From Monodelphis domestica (taxonomy: Eukaryota; Chordata; Mammalia; Didelphimorphia; Didelphidae), in the NCBI RefSeq assembly GCF_027887165.1, contig NC_077235.1, positions 17,990,383-18,054,382 on the forward strand: 64,000 bases of DNA, read 5' to 3'. The translations under genes were made by a program, and so were the position numbers. Below, in pieces: positions 1 to 11,044 of the stretch (positions within the stretch are counted from its first letter, which is position 1; each line of letters starts with the position of its first letter). A model generated the notes under the pieces. It did no database searches. It was given only the letters and a program-made list of their open reading frames with translations, and was not told the origin of the DNA.

Positions 1-1510
1 CTACCTCCACACATTTGCTTGTTATACCCTCAGCTTAGCATGCCTTCCCTCTACATGTATGTCTACTGAAATCCTCTCCATCATTCAATCCCAATTCAAA
101 TGCTATCTCATGCATTAAAACTTCACCAATATTCCAGCCAGAAGGAATTGTTCCTTCCTTTAAATCTTAATACCACTGGGCTCGTCCCACACAGATTAAG
201 TGTTTCTAGTTATTTTAATGTTATACTGTAATAGTAAATGATAAAGAAAATGATCTGTTCCAGAATAACGAAGTAAAATTTCAAGGAGGAGGTTAGAAAC
301 TCTTCAAAGGCAGCCACTGTTCATTTTTCTCTGTTGTCTTCCCATTGCCTAGCCCAGCACACTGCCTGATTATTGAGCTATCCATTGAATAAATGAATTA
401 AATTCCAATTGATATAACACAAAAGCTGAATCCTTTCTAGAGACATCAATATATTATATCTAGGTAAATTCACAAAAGTCTAATTTCAAAAGGAGACTAT
501 ATGAAATTTAACTCTAAAACACTCCTAGCAGAAGACAAAACATTAAATGCTTGTGGGTAGGTCAAGGCAATATGAAAAAAAAATGACACTAGCTAGATTC
601 ATTTACTTATTCAATGTGGTACCAAAATTCCCCAAATAATATTTTATAAAGCTAGAAAAAATAATCATGACACATGGCACTCATCTCAAGAATAATCATT
701 TAAATATTAAATTTAAAAAATCATTTAAAATAAATACAAAATAAAATTAAAGAAAATAAAAAGAAAAATCATTTTCAAAAGATTCAATTAAGTTTGAGGG
801 ATTTGGAGTGGGGGAAGGAAATTCAAATATTCATTTCCTCACTTATTTATTCATTTCAGATATCTTCCGGTTAGAAAGAAATCTCTCTCTTCCTTGGAGT
901 CTAATCCTACCGCTCCTGTCCACATTGGTCCATAATGTCACCTACCAAACCTACCATGAGTACAATTTAGCCCTTATACTTCTGCTCCAAAATTTCAGTA
1001 GGATCTGTGATTTCATCAGAGTAGTAAGTGCAGGTAATTTCCACTTTCTCATCCTCTTTGATCCTTGTTGACCACCTCTGCTACTCCACAGGGGCTATTT
1101 ACACCCAATGCTCTGAACCAGGCACCAACGTAGGCTTCAATCTCCCTTTATATCTCTTCCCACCCTCCTTTTCGGGTGAGATATTTCTTGGATGATATTA
1201 TTTTATTTCTTGAGTGTAACTCACCACTGGAAACCACTTAGGCCCTTTGGACCACTTTATTATAACGACCTTATAGTCTCCTAGATTTGTGTATTTGTGT
1301 ATCTTTATTCCTCAAAGAGAAAAGGGAACCTGTTCTATACATATGAACTATAGTCACAAATATGGAAAAGGGTTTTCAAGAAGAGGGTGGAGGCTTTATT
1401 TTCCCCTCTCTCTGGTCATCACGTACTGTACCAGTCAGTTTTTATGTGGCCTGTTTCCTGAAAACTTGGAAATTTTAATATACTTACAGTTCTATACTAT
1501 AATTATGTGC
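1..1510. other. AT-rich intergenic DNA, nothing recognised
   Basis: No coding region with family resemblance and no repeat I can name. Positions about 700-800 are very A-rich. The short open frames here look like chance. Confidence 0.5.
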
Positions 1511-1748
1511 AGGCAACAGGGTGGCGGAGTAGATAGTGCTAAATCTGGACTTAGGAAGACTTGAGTTTAAGATATTTACTACCTATACAATCCTAGGCAA
1601 GTCACTTCACTCTGCCTCAGTTTCCTCATCCATAAAATGAGCTGAAAAAGGCAATGGTAAACCACTCCAATATCTTTGCCAAGAAAATCCCCAAAAAGGG
1701 TTGCAAAGAGCTGGACATGACTAAAAATCCCCTAAAACAACAATAATG
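1511..1748 (+). mobile_element. tRNA-derived CORE-SINE, diverged
   Basis: The middle and 3' part read like the marsupial SINE whose body runs through TGCCTCAGTTTCCTCATC, a GGCAATGGTAAACCACTCCA block and CAAGAAAATCCCCAAAAAGG, ending in an ACAACAATAATG-type tail. The tRNA-like head is degraded. Same type as the copies near 23050, 39857 and (reverse) 51728. Confidence 0.75.
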
Positions 1749-1819
1749 ACATCTCTAACAGGAAACGAATTTTTACTCTAACTTTCAAAAAATATTGGAA
1801 GTATGGATAATCTAGTATA

Positions 1820-2110
1820 GCACTATATTATGAATCAGGAGACCAGGGTTCTGATTTTGTCAGGTAGGATGACTGCCAATAGGCAACTCAGAGAACTAAT
1901 GGATAAAGAGCTAGGCCTGGAGTCAGAAAGAGCTGCTCCAATGCAGTGTCAAATGCTAAGGCAAGTCCGTATTTGCCTCAGTTTCCTCAAATGTAAAATG
2001 AGGATAATAATAGCACCTACCTCCCAGGGTTGTTGTGAGGACCAAATGAGATAATATTTGTGTTTAGCACAGTGTCTGGCACATGGTAGATGCTAGCTAA
2101 CTATCTAAGT
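1820..2110 (+). mobile_element. MIR SINE, sense
   Basis: Contains the MIR core and 3' segment: CTCAGTTTCCTCAAATGTAA, AATAATAGCACCTACCTCCC, GGTTGTTGTGAGGA, then AGATAATATTTGTG and the CACAGTGTCTGGCACATGG end. The head is scrambled. An old pan-mammalian repeat; its presence supports a mammalian source. Confidence 0.8.
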
Positions 2111-2279
2111 GTTTGTTTCCTTCCTCCTTTCCACCACCTATGTGATGTTACAAGATCCATGTGTAATAATCAATCAGTTATTGGGAATATATACATTCTT
2201 CCATCCGTCCACCAATATTTATACATACACATATATTTGTATATTTGTCTTACCCAAGAGAATATCAACAGGAATGACT

Positions 2280-2350
2280 TTTCCATCCCCAGTGCTTAAT
2301 AAAGCATCTAACAGACAGTACGTTAATGAATGAGTGTTGCTTGATTACAC
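2280..2350 (+). mobile_element. Possible L2 3' end fragment
   Basis: Reads CCAGTGCTTAATAAAGCATC followed by a short GAATGAATGAGTG-like tail, resembling the L2 3' terminus with an internal deletion. Too short to be sure. Confidence 0.4.
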
Positions 2351-2429
2351 ATGGATTGCCCATATATACACATAAACACAGACATGTGCATGTGTATGTC
2401 TATTTATATGTGCGTACCATAAATGCAAG

Positions 2430-2860
2430 GCAGTTTGGGCACTAAAAGCCCTAGAGTAGCAGGGAGAATGCATAAATACTGTGAGTAGAAAATCAAACTT
2501 AAGGTGGGCTTTGGAAGAAACTGAGGATTCCAAGAGGTGGCTAGAAGGGAGAAGGCGTATTTTACAGGCAAAGACGACAGCTTGTTCAAAAGCAAAGAAT
2601 TGGGAGATGGAATATCCCAACTGAGGAACAGCATGACGGATATGAGCTATGAGTGACTGTATAGTAAAGTTCAAAGTTTTGCAAGCTTGGAGCCTGTCAG
2701 GTTGTGAAGAACTCCAAATACCCAACTTTGGAGGTTGTGTCTGATCCGTGAGGTAATAATGACCCAGCAAAGCTGCTTCAGTGAAGGAGTGAAATGGAAA
2801 CTCTGCTCTGGCCCTCAGCATCCTCCCCAAGATGAGCGGGGTAGACTAAAGGATCACTGA
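2430..2860 (-). mobile_element. L2 LINE fragment, antisense
   Basis: The plus strand shows GGGCTTTGGAAGAAACTGAG, then GATTCCAAGAGGTGG and related purine-rich text matching the reverse complement of the L2 3' coding region. The long minus-strand open frame here (2345-2830) has no protein-family motif and is best read as L2-derived or chance. Divergent, so the edges are approximate. Confidence 0.5.
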
Positions 2861-3388
2861 GATACTGCCTAGCTCAGAGGACTCTATCCCATCAATGGAA
2901 AGCCAATTTATAAATTAATTTGTTAAAAGCAATCTGGCCAGGATTGTTTCACTGTGGTTATCCACATGGTCCCTTTAAAGAAGGCATTATATATGATGAA
3001 GAATTGCAGGAAAACTTGGCTGAGGAGTCACATTTACACAAGATTAAGCTTGAGGATGTTTAATGTAACTGAGATAACCATGTCATAGATTTAGAAGAAA
3101 ATATTTTCTCTACATCTTGGTTCTAACCCTGTGTGCCACCCTCATCCTACCAAAAGATCAAATACTTCACATTCAAAAGTTTTATTTGAATCCCCAAAGT
3201 CAAGTATATTATGAGGCTTACAAGCTTACGAATTATAAATAGTTCAAATTAGATTCGTAGACTTAAAAAACTCAAACAGAATTTGCTAGGATAAGGAAAG
3301 ATACGGTCTCCTTCAAAGGACGTGACCAAAAGGGCATGACTTTATTATTTTTTGGAAAAATGCTCACTTTCCTTCTAAAATTACCAAT
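2861..3388. other. Unassigned, includes one half of a dispersed direct repeat
   Basis: No gene or named repeat. Positions about 3166-3248 closely resemble 4698-4788 (see findings). The last bases (3380-3388) are the left copy of the target duplication of the next SINE. Confidence 0.4.
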
Positions 3389-3594
3389 TTCAGGGGCAGC
3401 TGGGTAGCTCAGTGGATTGAGAGCCAGGCCTAGTGACGGGAAGTCACAGGTTCAAATCTGGTCTCAGAAACTTCCCAGCTGTGTGACCCTGGGCAAGTCC
3501 CTTAACCCCCATTGCCTAGTCCTTACCACTCTTCTGCCTTGGAACTAATACACAGTACTGATTCCAAGACAGAAGGTGAGGGTATAAAAAACAT
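3389..3594 (+). mobile_element. Marsupial tRNA-headed CORE-SINE (Mar1-type)
   Basis: Full-length copy. Head GGGGCAGCTGGGTAGCTCAG carries an A-box-like segment. GGTTCAAATCTGG is the B box. The CORE part contains CTGTGTGACCCTGGGCAAGT, and the 3' part ends GACAGAAGGTGAGGGTATAAAAAA. Flanked by a 9-bp target-site duplication ATTACCAAT (3380-3388 and 3595-3603), so both ends are exact. Confidence 0.93.
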
Positions 3595-3603
3595 ATTACC
3601 AAT

Positions 3604-3957
3604 ATCCTAAAACCCAACAATGGATTCCCTTCAGCTTCTGAGGGCCTCAGTTTGCCAACTCCTAGGAAGAATCCAAACCTGACAAGTGAAGCTACAGTAG
3701 TGCCAGAAGCACTTTTTAGTTAAGTTGGTCTTGCCAGGTTTGCACTCTTAGTTTATAACATTTCTAAAGTCTATGCAAATTTTAAAGCCCTTTCTGAGAA
3801 AGGAAATAGAAAGTGCTGGCTAGAGTGCTTGACTTAGATTCAGAAAATCTGGGTTTCTTTTGAGACTTTCCATGTAACCAACTGAATGACTGAGCAGTCT
3901 CCTTTAGGGAAGGTATTACTTCATTTTTTCTTTGTAAACTCAGTACTTGGTCTAATA
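3604..3957 (+). other. Unassigned, with a degenerate MIR-like stretch
   Basis: Positions about 3805-3930 (AGTGCTTGACTTAGATTCAG onward) have the order of words of a degraded sense MIR. The rest shows nothing. Confidence 0.35.
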
Positions 3958-4075
3958 CAGTGATGGCAAACCTTTTAGAAACCAAGTGGCCAAACTGCAA
4001 CCCTCACACTGCATGTGAGCTGCCCTTTTACACCAGACACGGGAGGGAGGAAGGACCATTATGAGCTCAGAAGGC
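3958..4075 (+). mobile_element. hAT-like DNA element end
   Basis: Starts CAGTGATGGCAAACCTTTTA, followed by GCCAAACTGCAACCCTCAC and CATGTGAGCTGCCC. This is the recognisable terminus of a hAT-superfamily nonautonomous element found in marsupials and other amniotes. The opposite terminus is not seen nearby, so it is probably truncated. Confidence 0.6.
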
Positions 4076-5494
4076 TTGATCACAGGTTGAGCACAACAAA
4101 TAAACAAGGTCAGTTATCAGGTAACTATTTCCATCAGGTCTTGTCAAGATGATCGTGAATTTTCTCTAGTTCTCTTAGGAAAGTTTCCTTGATCAAATTG
4201 ACACTAAACCTAACTGAGCTCCAGGGAAAAACAACAAGTGTTAAAAATAATTAACTCAATGCCCTTGTGGGCTGTCTCTCCTTGCTGCCTTCTGAGGAAT
4301 TCAACAATGAAAAATCAGACTGCTCATTTCTTTCACTTCAAAGTCATAAGAAAAACTTTATCAGAGTTCCTATTTCATCAAAAAAATGAATTTAGATAAA
4401 AATAAATTGATGCCGTGGGCAATAAGTAAGAATCCTTGACCTTTCTTAGTGTCTTTTAAATGTTTGAACATTTTTTCAGTTATTATCCTGTCCATATTAC
4501 AAATAAGAATTTTGGGGAAAAGCCTAGCCATATGGTAGCTGGCACTCTAATCATTTTCATGGTTAATGCCAGAAAATGGTATTTCAGCATAATTTAATTG
4601 CTCTCCTTAAAGGAGCTCCACAATCATTAGATATTTTCACTCAAGCAGAAAAATAGTTTTCTTTAGTTGGGCATAAAAGGTTTGGAAAATTAGTTTTAAA
4701 ATACTTCAGATTCAACAGCTTTATTTGACTCCACAAAGTCAAATACGTTATGGGGTTTATTATGTTTCCTAATTACAAATAGGAAACACAGACATTTTCC
4801 ACTTGTGTAATAGTTTCAAGTTCTGGCATCAGATCTGCCATTTAACCATGAAACGGTCATCATTTCTCTTGGCCTCAATTAATTCTCAGGTTTGAGAATT
4901 CGACTAAATTAGTTTTGTGGTTCCCTACAACTCTCACTCTCTGTGGCTTCAATTCTGCATGTGATTAGGGTATAGACAAATTTCTCTTATTTTATTGTAT
5001 TTTTGGTTTATTTTATTTTATTTTTGTCATTTATTATAATATTATTTTATTTTATTTTTAGACTAGCATACTTATTAAAATAAAAAAAAATGTGAAATAT
5101 TAGACAACATTTCACCTATGAAGCTTAATTACATCCATCCACCAACATGTATAATGTCTATGAGAAGCTTATATATTCACCGAAAATCCCAGGGTAAGAA
5201 ATATCTACAGGCTCCATATATAGTCAGGGTCATTTAAATGCCTGGGGGGCCATACACATCACTGTCTTTTTTATTAGACAGATTTCTAGATGGTAGAGAT
5301 CTAGTGGTTAAGAAGCTTGATATTAGAGTGGTTTTTAACTAGATTTTTGAGAGAGTGATACCTTAAGAAAGGATAATCTTGCTTTCAAAATGTTCCCAGC
5401 AATAGTTAACATAATTCAGAGAAGTCGTAGAAACAGAAAATATTCCAATTATTAGGTGCCAAGATCTTTAGTTTTCAAACTCTAGAGATTGTAC
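4076..5494. other. AT-rich intergenic with MIR relic and TTTTA-rich tract
   Basis: Mostly nothing recognised. About 4820-4980 reads as a degraded sense MIR 3' half (GGCCTCAATTAATTCTCAGG onward). About 4985-5062 is a TTTTA-type low-complexity tract. About 4698-4788 is the second copy of the 85-bp repeat seen at 3166. Confidence 0.45.
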
Positions 5495-5533
5495 AGTCTG
5501 CAAGTTTTTAACCTGGAGTCTATAAACTTTTTA

Positions 5534-5755
5534 TCTTATTTTTACCATTTCAACCCTTATCTTTTTTTTCTTAGAATCGATACTAAGGATTGGTTCCAAG
5601 ACAGAAGAGCTGGAAAGGCTAGGCAATGGGGGTTAGGTGATTTGCCTACGGTCACAAAGCTAGGAAGTATATGAAGTCATATTTGAACTCGTACTTCCTG
5701 TCTCTCAAACTGGCTCTCTATGAACTGGGCCACTTAGCTATCTCACAGGTGTAAG
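5534..5755 (-). mobile_element. tRNA-headed CORE-SINE, antisense, inside hAT element
   Basis: The plus strand shows the reverse complement of the SINE: TTAGAATCGATACTAAGG, GGCTAGGCAATGGGGGTTAG, a TTTGAACTCG B-box complement, then a diverged head. A 9-bp repeat AACTTTTTA at 5525-5533 and 5756-5764 is the likely target duplication. Confidence 0.75.
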
Positions 5756-5784
5756 AACTTTTTAGAAAAAAATAATAGTGGGTA

Positions 5785-5850
5785 ATAATAACAACTCACA
5801 TTTATAATAGCACTTTAAGGTTTGCAAAGCCTTGAAGATATTTTAAAATT
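5785..5850 (+). repeat. Short MIR-like or marsupial repeat word
   Basis: Reads CTCACATTTATAATAGCACT followed by TTAAGGTTTGCAAAGC, a block common in old tRNA-SINE 3' regions. It lies within the split hAT element. Assignment tentative. Confidence 0.35.
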
Positions 5851-5967
5851 TAGAAATATTTCATTCCTTTAAAAATATTTTTCAGAAAAGAGGATAGTAG
5901 GCCTCAACAGACTGCAAAAGATATTTTACAATTAAAAAATATTTAATTCCCTTAAAATATTATTTGG

Positions 5968-7682
5968 TGCCACATCCATCAAACTATCAAGAAACCTTTT
6001 TACTGAATTAGAAAAAAAAAAACTATAACAAAGTTCATTTAGAAGAACAGAAGATCAAGGATATCCAGGGAAATATTGAAAAGAAAATTGAAGGAAGGAG
6101 GCCTTGCAGTACCAGATCTTAAAACTATACAATAAAGCAAAACAATTTGGTACTAGCTAAGAGACAGAAAGGAGGATCCGTGGAATAGACTTGGGGTAAA
6201 TGAGTTCAGCAGGACAGTCTATGATAAACCCAAAGATCCCAGCTTTTGGGACTAAAATCCACTATTTGATAAAAATTACTGGTAAAATTGGAAGACAGTA
6301 TGGGAGAGATTAGGTTTGTATCAATGTCTGACACCCTACACCAAGATAAACTCAGAATGGGTGAATGACTTGAATATAAAGAAGGAAACTATCAGTAAAT
6401 TAGACGAACAAAGAATATTATATATGTCAAATCTTTGGGAAAGGAAAGATTTTAAGACCAAGCAAGAACTAGAAAAAAAAATACAAAATGCAAAATCAAT
6501 AATTTTGAATACATTAAATTAAAAAGGTTTCGTACAAACAAAACCAATGCAACCAAAATTAGAAGGGAAACAACCAACTGGGAAACAATCATTATAACAA
6601 AAACCTCTAACAAAAGTCTAATTACTCAAATCTCCAAAGAGCTAAATCAATTGTACAAAAAATCAAGCCATTCCTCAATTGATAAGTGGGCAAAGGGTAT
6701 GAATAGTTAATTTTCAGATAAGGAAATCAAAACTTTTAATAAACACATGAAAAAAATTTCTAAATCTCTTATAATAAGAGAGATGCAAATCAAAACAACT
6801 CTGAGGTACCACCTCACATCTAATAGATTGGCTAATATGACAGCAAAGGAAAGTAATAAATTTTGAAGAGGATGTGGTAAAATTGGGACATGAACACATT
6901 GCTGGTAGAATTTTAAATTGATCCAACCATTCTGGAAAGCAATTTGGAACTATGCCCAAAGGGGGCTAAAAGACTGCCTACCCTTTGATCCAGCCATAGC
7001 ACTGCTGGGTTTGTACCCCAAAGAGATAATAAGGGAAAAGACTTGTACAAGAATATTCATAGCTGCGCTCTTTGTGGTGGCAAAAATTGGAAAATGAGGG
7101 GATGCCCTTCGATCAGGGAATGGTTGAAAAAATGGGGGTACATGTTGGTGATGGAATACTATTGAGCTCAAAGGAATGATGAACTGGAGGAATTCCATGG
7201 AGACTGGAACAACCTCCAGGACTTGATGCAGAGCAAAAGGAGCAGAACCAGGAGAACACTGTACACAGAGATTGACAGTGTGGTACAATCCAATGTAATG
7301 GACTTCTCTACTAGCAGCAATGCATTCTAGGACATTTCTGAGAGACCTATGAGAAAGAATGCTATCTACAGTCAGAGGAAGAACAGTGGGAATAGAAACA
7401 CAGAAGAAAAACAAATGCTCCATTACAAGGGTCAATGGGGATATGATTAGGGATATAGACTCTACATGATCACATTAGTGCAAATATTAATGGTATAGAA
7501 ATGGGTCTTGATCAATGACACATGTAAAACCCAGAGGAATTGCGCATTGGTTATGGGAGGGACTATAGGGGAGGGCAAGGAAAGAACATGAATCTTGTAA
7601 CCATGGGGAAATATTCTAAATTAATTAAGTAAAATTTTCAAAAGTAAAATAAAATGTCAAATGGAATTAAAAAATAAAAATA
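5968..7682 (+). mobile_element. L1 LINE, 5'-truncated (ORF2 end and 3' UTR)
   Basis: Carries the marsupial L1 ORF2 C-terminal region, for example AAGTGGGCAAAGGGTATGAA, GAGATGCAAATCAAAACAAC and GCACTGCTGGGTTTGTACCC, then the 3' UTR with GGAGCAGAACCAGGAGAACA and an A-rich tail near 7625-7680. The frame is broken by stops; the longest open piece (6316-6522) encodes a lysine-rich stretch typical of the region after the reverse transcriptase. A perfect 14-bp target duplication, AAAATATTATTTGG, brackets it (5954-5967 and 7683-7696), so this is one 1.7 kb truncated insertion. Confidence 0.92.
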
Positions 7683-7775
7683 AAAATATTATTTGGAGAA
7701 GAGGACAATAGACCTTACCGGATTGCCAAAGAGGTCCTGATACAAAAAAAGGTAAAGAACTTTTGATCTAATCTA

Positions 7776-9012
7776 ATCCCCTTATTTCAGATTTAGAGTC
7801 TTGTGAGACTGATGAGCCATCATTAGGATCTCCAACAAAATTTTCCTTGGGGCCAAAAGCAAAGAGAGAGAAGACTGGACAGGATGGTCAGTTGAACAAA
7901 AGTAATAGGGTATTGCTGCTATCATGTTATTTATAAAATAAACCGAAGCAATTATAAAAAGTTATGTGGCATGTGGGAAATATATTCGTGTCCCCAAACA
8001 GACATGTAATATTTATTAGTGTTATTGTGTTTTTACTTCCACCAGGCTGCTTCCAACTTTGATGGGAAAGTACTAGTTGATGTGGAATATTTTCTCCACT
8101 AAGAGAGACCGAGACACCTTGCTAATCTCTTATCATGCATGCCTTTTGTCCATATCCTTCTGTAAATCTTCTCTTGGGAAGGGCAGGGCACACGGAACAT
8201 GGTAGGGGCCTTTTCTAGTTCTTTTAACATTCTGTGGATCCCAGTGGGTATCACCACTTTTGGTCATTCATGCCCCTAATGAAGTTACTTCCTAGCCTTC
8301 TTTCCTGGAAATCATTGTTAGAGATGCTCCACATCCTACTCCCACCTGCAGTGTCCTCTGCATTGTGCAGGGAGCCCCAGAGTGAGTTCTACCTTCTTCT
8401 TCTTCTTCTACCAACTCCCACTGGCAACTATTCTGCACCATAGAATCAGTCTTAAAGAAAGGGAGGTAGGGACGGACAGTGAAAGCTTAAAGTAATATGA
8501 CCAGGGTCACAGAAATAGACTGTGGCACAGATAGAATGTGGACAGGGTCATCCTGATTCAGAGTCTGCTGTCCTATTTTCTCTGCAACAAGGGTAAAATC
8601 CTGGAGTTCAGATACCTTTTGGGTTTGCCTCAGGGGTCTAGCTGAGCACATAGCACACAGGAAATGCTTACCCCAACTTTTAAAAACTGAATACACATAA
8701 TACATATTCCTTCCATTAGGTGATTTAGGAAAGACACTAGCAGAAAGCCAGGTGAATAGGGTAAGGAGAAACCTCCAGAAAAAGCTGGGTCTCCTTGCTT
8801 CATTACTGTTCTATTTCTGCAATTTTCATCTCATCCAATGAAATTCTCTAATCAAAATCACACCTCCGAGACATCCTCACTAGCTCACTCTGAGGAAAAA
8901 AATATTTATAATATGATATGATATAATATAATAACACATTTAAAGAAAATACCACCTTACTGAATGCAGACCATAAAGTGAGTGTGCCCTCAGATTTCTG
9001 CTTAAAAAAAAG
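7776..9012. other. Mostly unique sequence with a MIR relic
   Basis: About 8475-8590 reads as an antisense MIR core (CAGGGTCACAGAAATAGACT onward to CTGATTCAGAGTCTGCTGTC). About 8905-8935 is a short ATATGATATAAT run. The rest has no recognisable gene or repeat. Confidence 0.45.
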
Positions 9013-9021
9013 AAGCATCTG

Positions 9022-9221
9022 GGAAGCAGCTGGGTGTCTCAGTGGATTGAGAGTCAGGATCAGAGATGGGAGGTCCCGGGTTCAAATGCAACCTCAGATA
9101 CTTCCTAGCTGTGTGACCCTGGGCAAGTCACTTGACCCCCATTGCCTAGCCCTTACCGCTCTTCTGCCTTAGAATGAATACCCAGTATTGATTCTAAGAC
9201 AGAAGGTGAGGGTTTAAAAAA
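9022..9221 (+). mobile_element. Mar1-type CORE-SINE
   Basis: Full-length sense copy: GGGAAGCAGCTGGGTGTCTC head, GGTTCAAATGCAACC B box, CTGTGTGACCCTGGGCAAGT core, GACAGAAGGTGAGGGTTTAA end. A 9-bp duplication AAGCATCTG flanks it (9013-9021, 9222-9230). Confidence 0.92.
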
Positions 9222-9230
9222 AAGCATCTG

Positions 9231-9689
9231 ATTTAAAAAAATTAAACCCAGATCAAACTTTGAGGAGGACAGGGTAGAAAAGACCTGAGTTTCTCCCCAA
9301 GAAACATAACAATAATGAATTTATGTAGTAAAGTCATTTGAAATAAAGTTTCCCCTCTAGCTTTTTCAATTCTCCTAAACTTAAAGGATGGTTCACAGAC
9401 TCTTTTATGAGTGTTACAAGAACCATCTGGCGGGAAGGTGCCGGGAGGCAAATCTAGGCTCCAGAGAAGGAAAAGCTTTCTAACAGGTGGGCCATTTCCT
9501 CCTCCTTAGAGGTCTTCTAGCAGAGGATATACGATCACCTCATGAAAAAAGATGGACAAGGGCACGGCAGGCCTCTCGATCTTTTGAGCTTTTGTATTCT
9601 TTTTATCGAAAGGATAATTCACAGAATCCAAAAGCTATACCAAAATAGAGTGGAAATAAACACCGGCTACACATGATGTCATAATATTT
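9231..9689. other. No recognised feature
   Basis: Unique-looking sequence. The small open frames lack any family signature. Confidence 0.4.
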
Positions 9690-9876
9690 ATAAAAACGCT
9701 CACCTTCTATCTTGGAATCTATACTCTGTCTTACTTCCAAGAGCGGTAAGGGCTAGGCAATGGGGGCCAAGTGACTTGTCCAGGGTCACCCAGCTGGGAA
9801 GTGTCTGAGGTCAGATTAGAACCCAGGACCTCCCGTCTCTAGGCTTAACTATCTACTGACCTACCCAGCTGCCCCC
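9690..9876 (-). mobile_element. Mar1-type CORE-SINE, antisense
   Basis: The plus strand reads from the SINE tail (CTCACCTTCTATCTTGGAAT) through GGGCTAGGCAATGGGGGCCA and CCCAGGGTCACCCAGCTGGG-like core to CTACCCAGCTGCCCC, the complement of the head. The B-box complement is altered (TTAGAACCCAGGACC). Confidence 0.9.
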
Positions 9877-10373
9877 TACATTTTTAAAGAAAAGAAATTT
9901 CAATAGTTCATAAACTCTTGCTAAGCTAATGAAATGCAGTCAAGCACACACTCATAAAGTATATACTTTAGTGTAAATCATATAAATTTGTTATATGATT
10001 TGCTAAATCGAATACTACAAAAGAATTTCAAAATATCATCTCTTAGGCAGAGAAACAAGCCCCTGGTGACCTTGATTATTTACTGTACTGAGCTATTTAG
10101 GGAAGGTCGGGCTAAACTAAAGCTAGCTCCTCCACAAATGATTAACACATGGGAATAGTGGGGTCCAAATGAAGTTTACTCTAACCGTCAAGAAGCAGGA
10201 CACATATAGGTAATCTCAGAGAGTGGCCAGTTTTGTTGAAATGGTGAAAATGTGGCCGGACTCAAAGGTCTCAGGGTACAAGGTTGCACAATGACAAATA
10301 TGGGTAGAAAAACAGGGGAATTGAGGGGGGGGAGAAATACAGGAAAAGGCCAAGAGAAGGTATCGGGCAGGGC
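9877..10373. other. No recognised feature
   Basis: Nothing assignable. A G-run near 10325 (GAGGGGGGGGAG) is the only notable composition. Confidence 0.4.
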
Positions 10374-10570
10374 TCTTAACTTGGGGTCCATGAATGTGAT
10401 TTTTTAAAATAAAAGTAGTTTTATAAGTGCATCTTAATATAATTGGCTTCCTCTTTTGGTAATACCATGTATATTATTTTATGCATTTAAAGACATTATT
10501 TTGGAGAATAAGTAAATAGGCTTCCCCAGGCTGCAAAGAGATCCACAACCCAAAACCCCATAAAGAATTC
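10374..10570 (+). mobile_element. hAT-like MITE, same family as 5495
   Basis: Begins CTCTTAACTTGGGGTCCATG and continues with an ATTTTATGCATTTAAAGACA block and AGGCTTCCCCAGGCTGCAAA, the internal words shared with the copy at 5495-7775. The 3' inverse terminus is eroded. Confidence 0.6.
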
Positions 10571-10616
10571 TTGACATAATGGGGAGATAAAAGCCAAGGA
10601 ATGGGCAAAAAGCTAC

Positions 10617-10820
10617 GGTTCTTTTTTAAACACTCACCTTCCGCCTTGGAATCAGCACTCTGTATAGGTTCCAAGGCAGAAGAATGGTAAGGACTCGGCA
10701 ATGGGGGTTAAGTGACTTGCCCAGGGTCACACAGCCAGGATGTGTCTGAGGTCAAATTTGAACCTAGGACCTCCCATCGTTAGGCCTGGTTCTCAATCCA
10801 CTGAGCTACCCCGCTGCCCC
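10617..10820 (-). mobile_element. Mar1-type CORE-SINE, antisense
   Basis: Complete reverse-strand copy from the TTTAAACACTCACCTTCCGC tail to CTGAGCTACCCCGCTGCCCC. Short flanking AAAAGC repeats may be the target duplication. A T10 run directly follows at about 10832. Confidence 0.9.
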
Positions 10821-11044
10821 TAAAAGCAAAGGTTTTTTTTTTTTTAAATAATTTTGAACAGTATAGCACCCTGTATGAATTGGGACAAAATGAGGATTCG
10901 AGGACTGACAAGGTCAATTTGTCCTTTGGGAAGGAACTAAGAAACTCAGAGATAAATGGTAGAAAATAAAACATAACCCAAGTAGAACCAAGAGATAGAA
11001 GAATAAATCTAGGTTTGGGGGACACAACTCTCTTCTGGCTCTTC

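Larger units (their letters stand above)
5495..7775 (+). mobile_element. hAT-like MITE, split by a SINE and an L1
   Basis: The left terminus AGTTTTTAACCTGGAGTCTA (about 5503) matches the ends of the copies at 10374 and (reverse) 48526. The body resumes after the SINE at 5756-5967 and after the L1 at 7683. It ends in a GGTAAAGAAC-type inverse terminus near 7765. Removing both insertions leaves roughly 340 bp, including an internal tandem duplication (see findings). Family name inferred from the ends only. Confidence 0.6.

Noticed and set aside
2345-2830. 161-codon minus-strand open frame as a gene
   Set aside because: No family motif. The underlying DNA reads as antisense L2.
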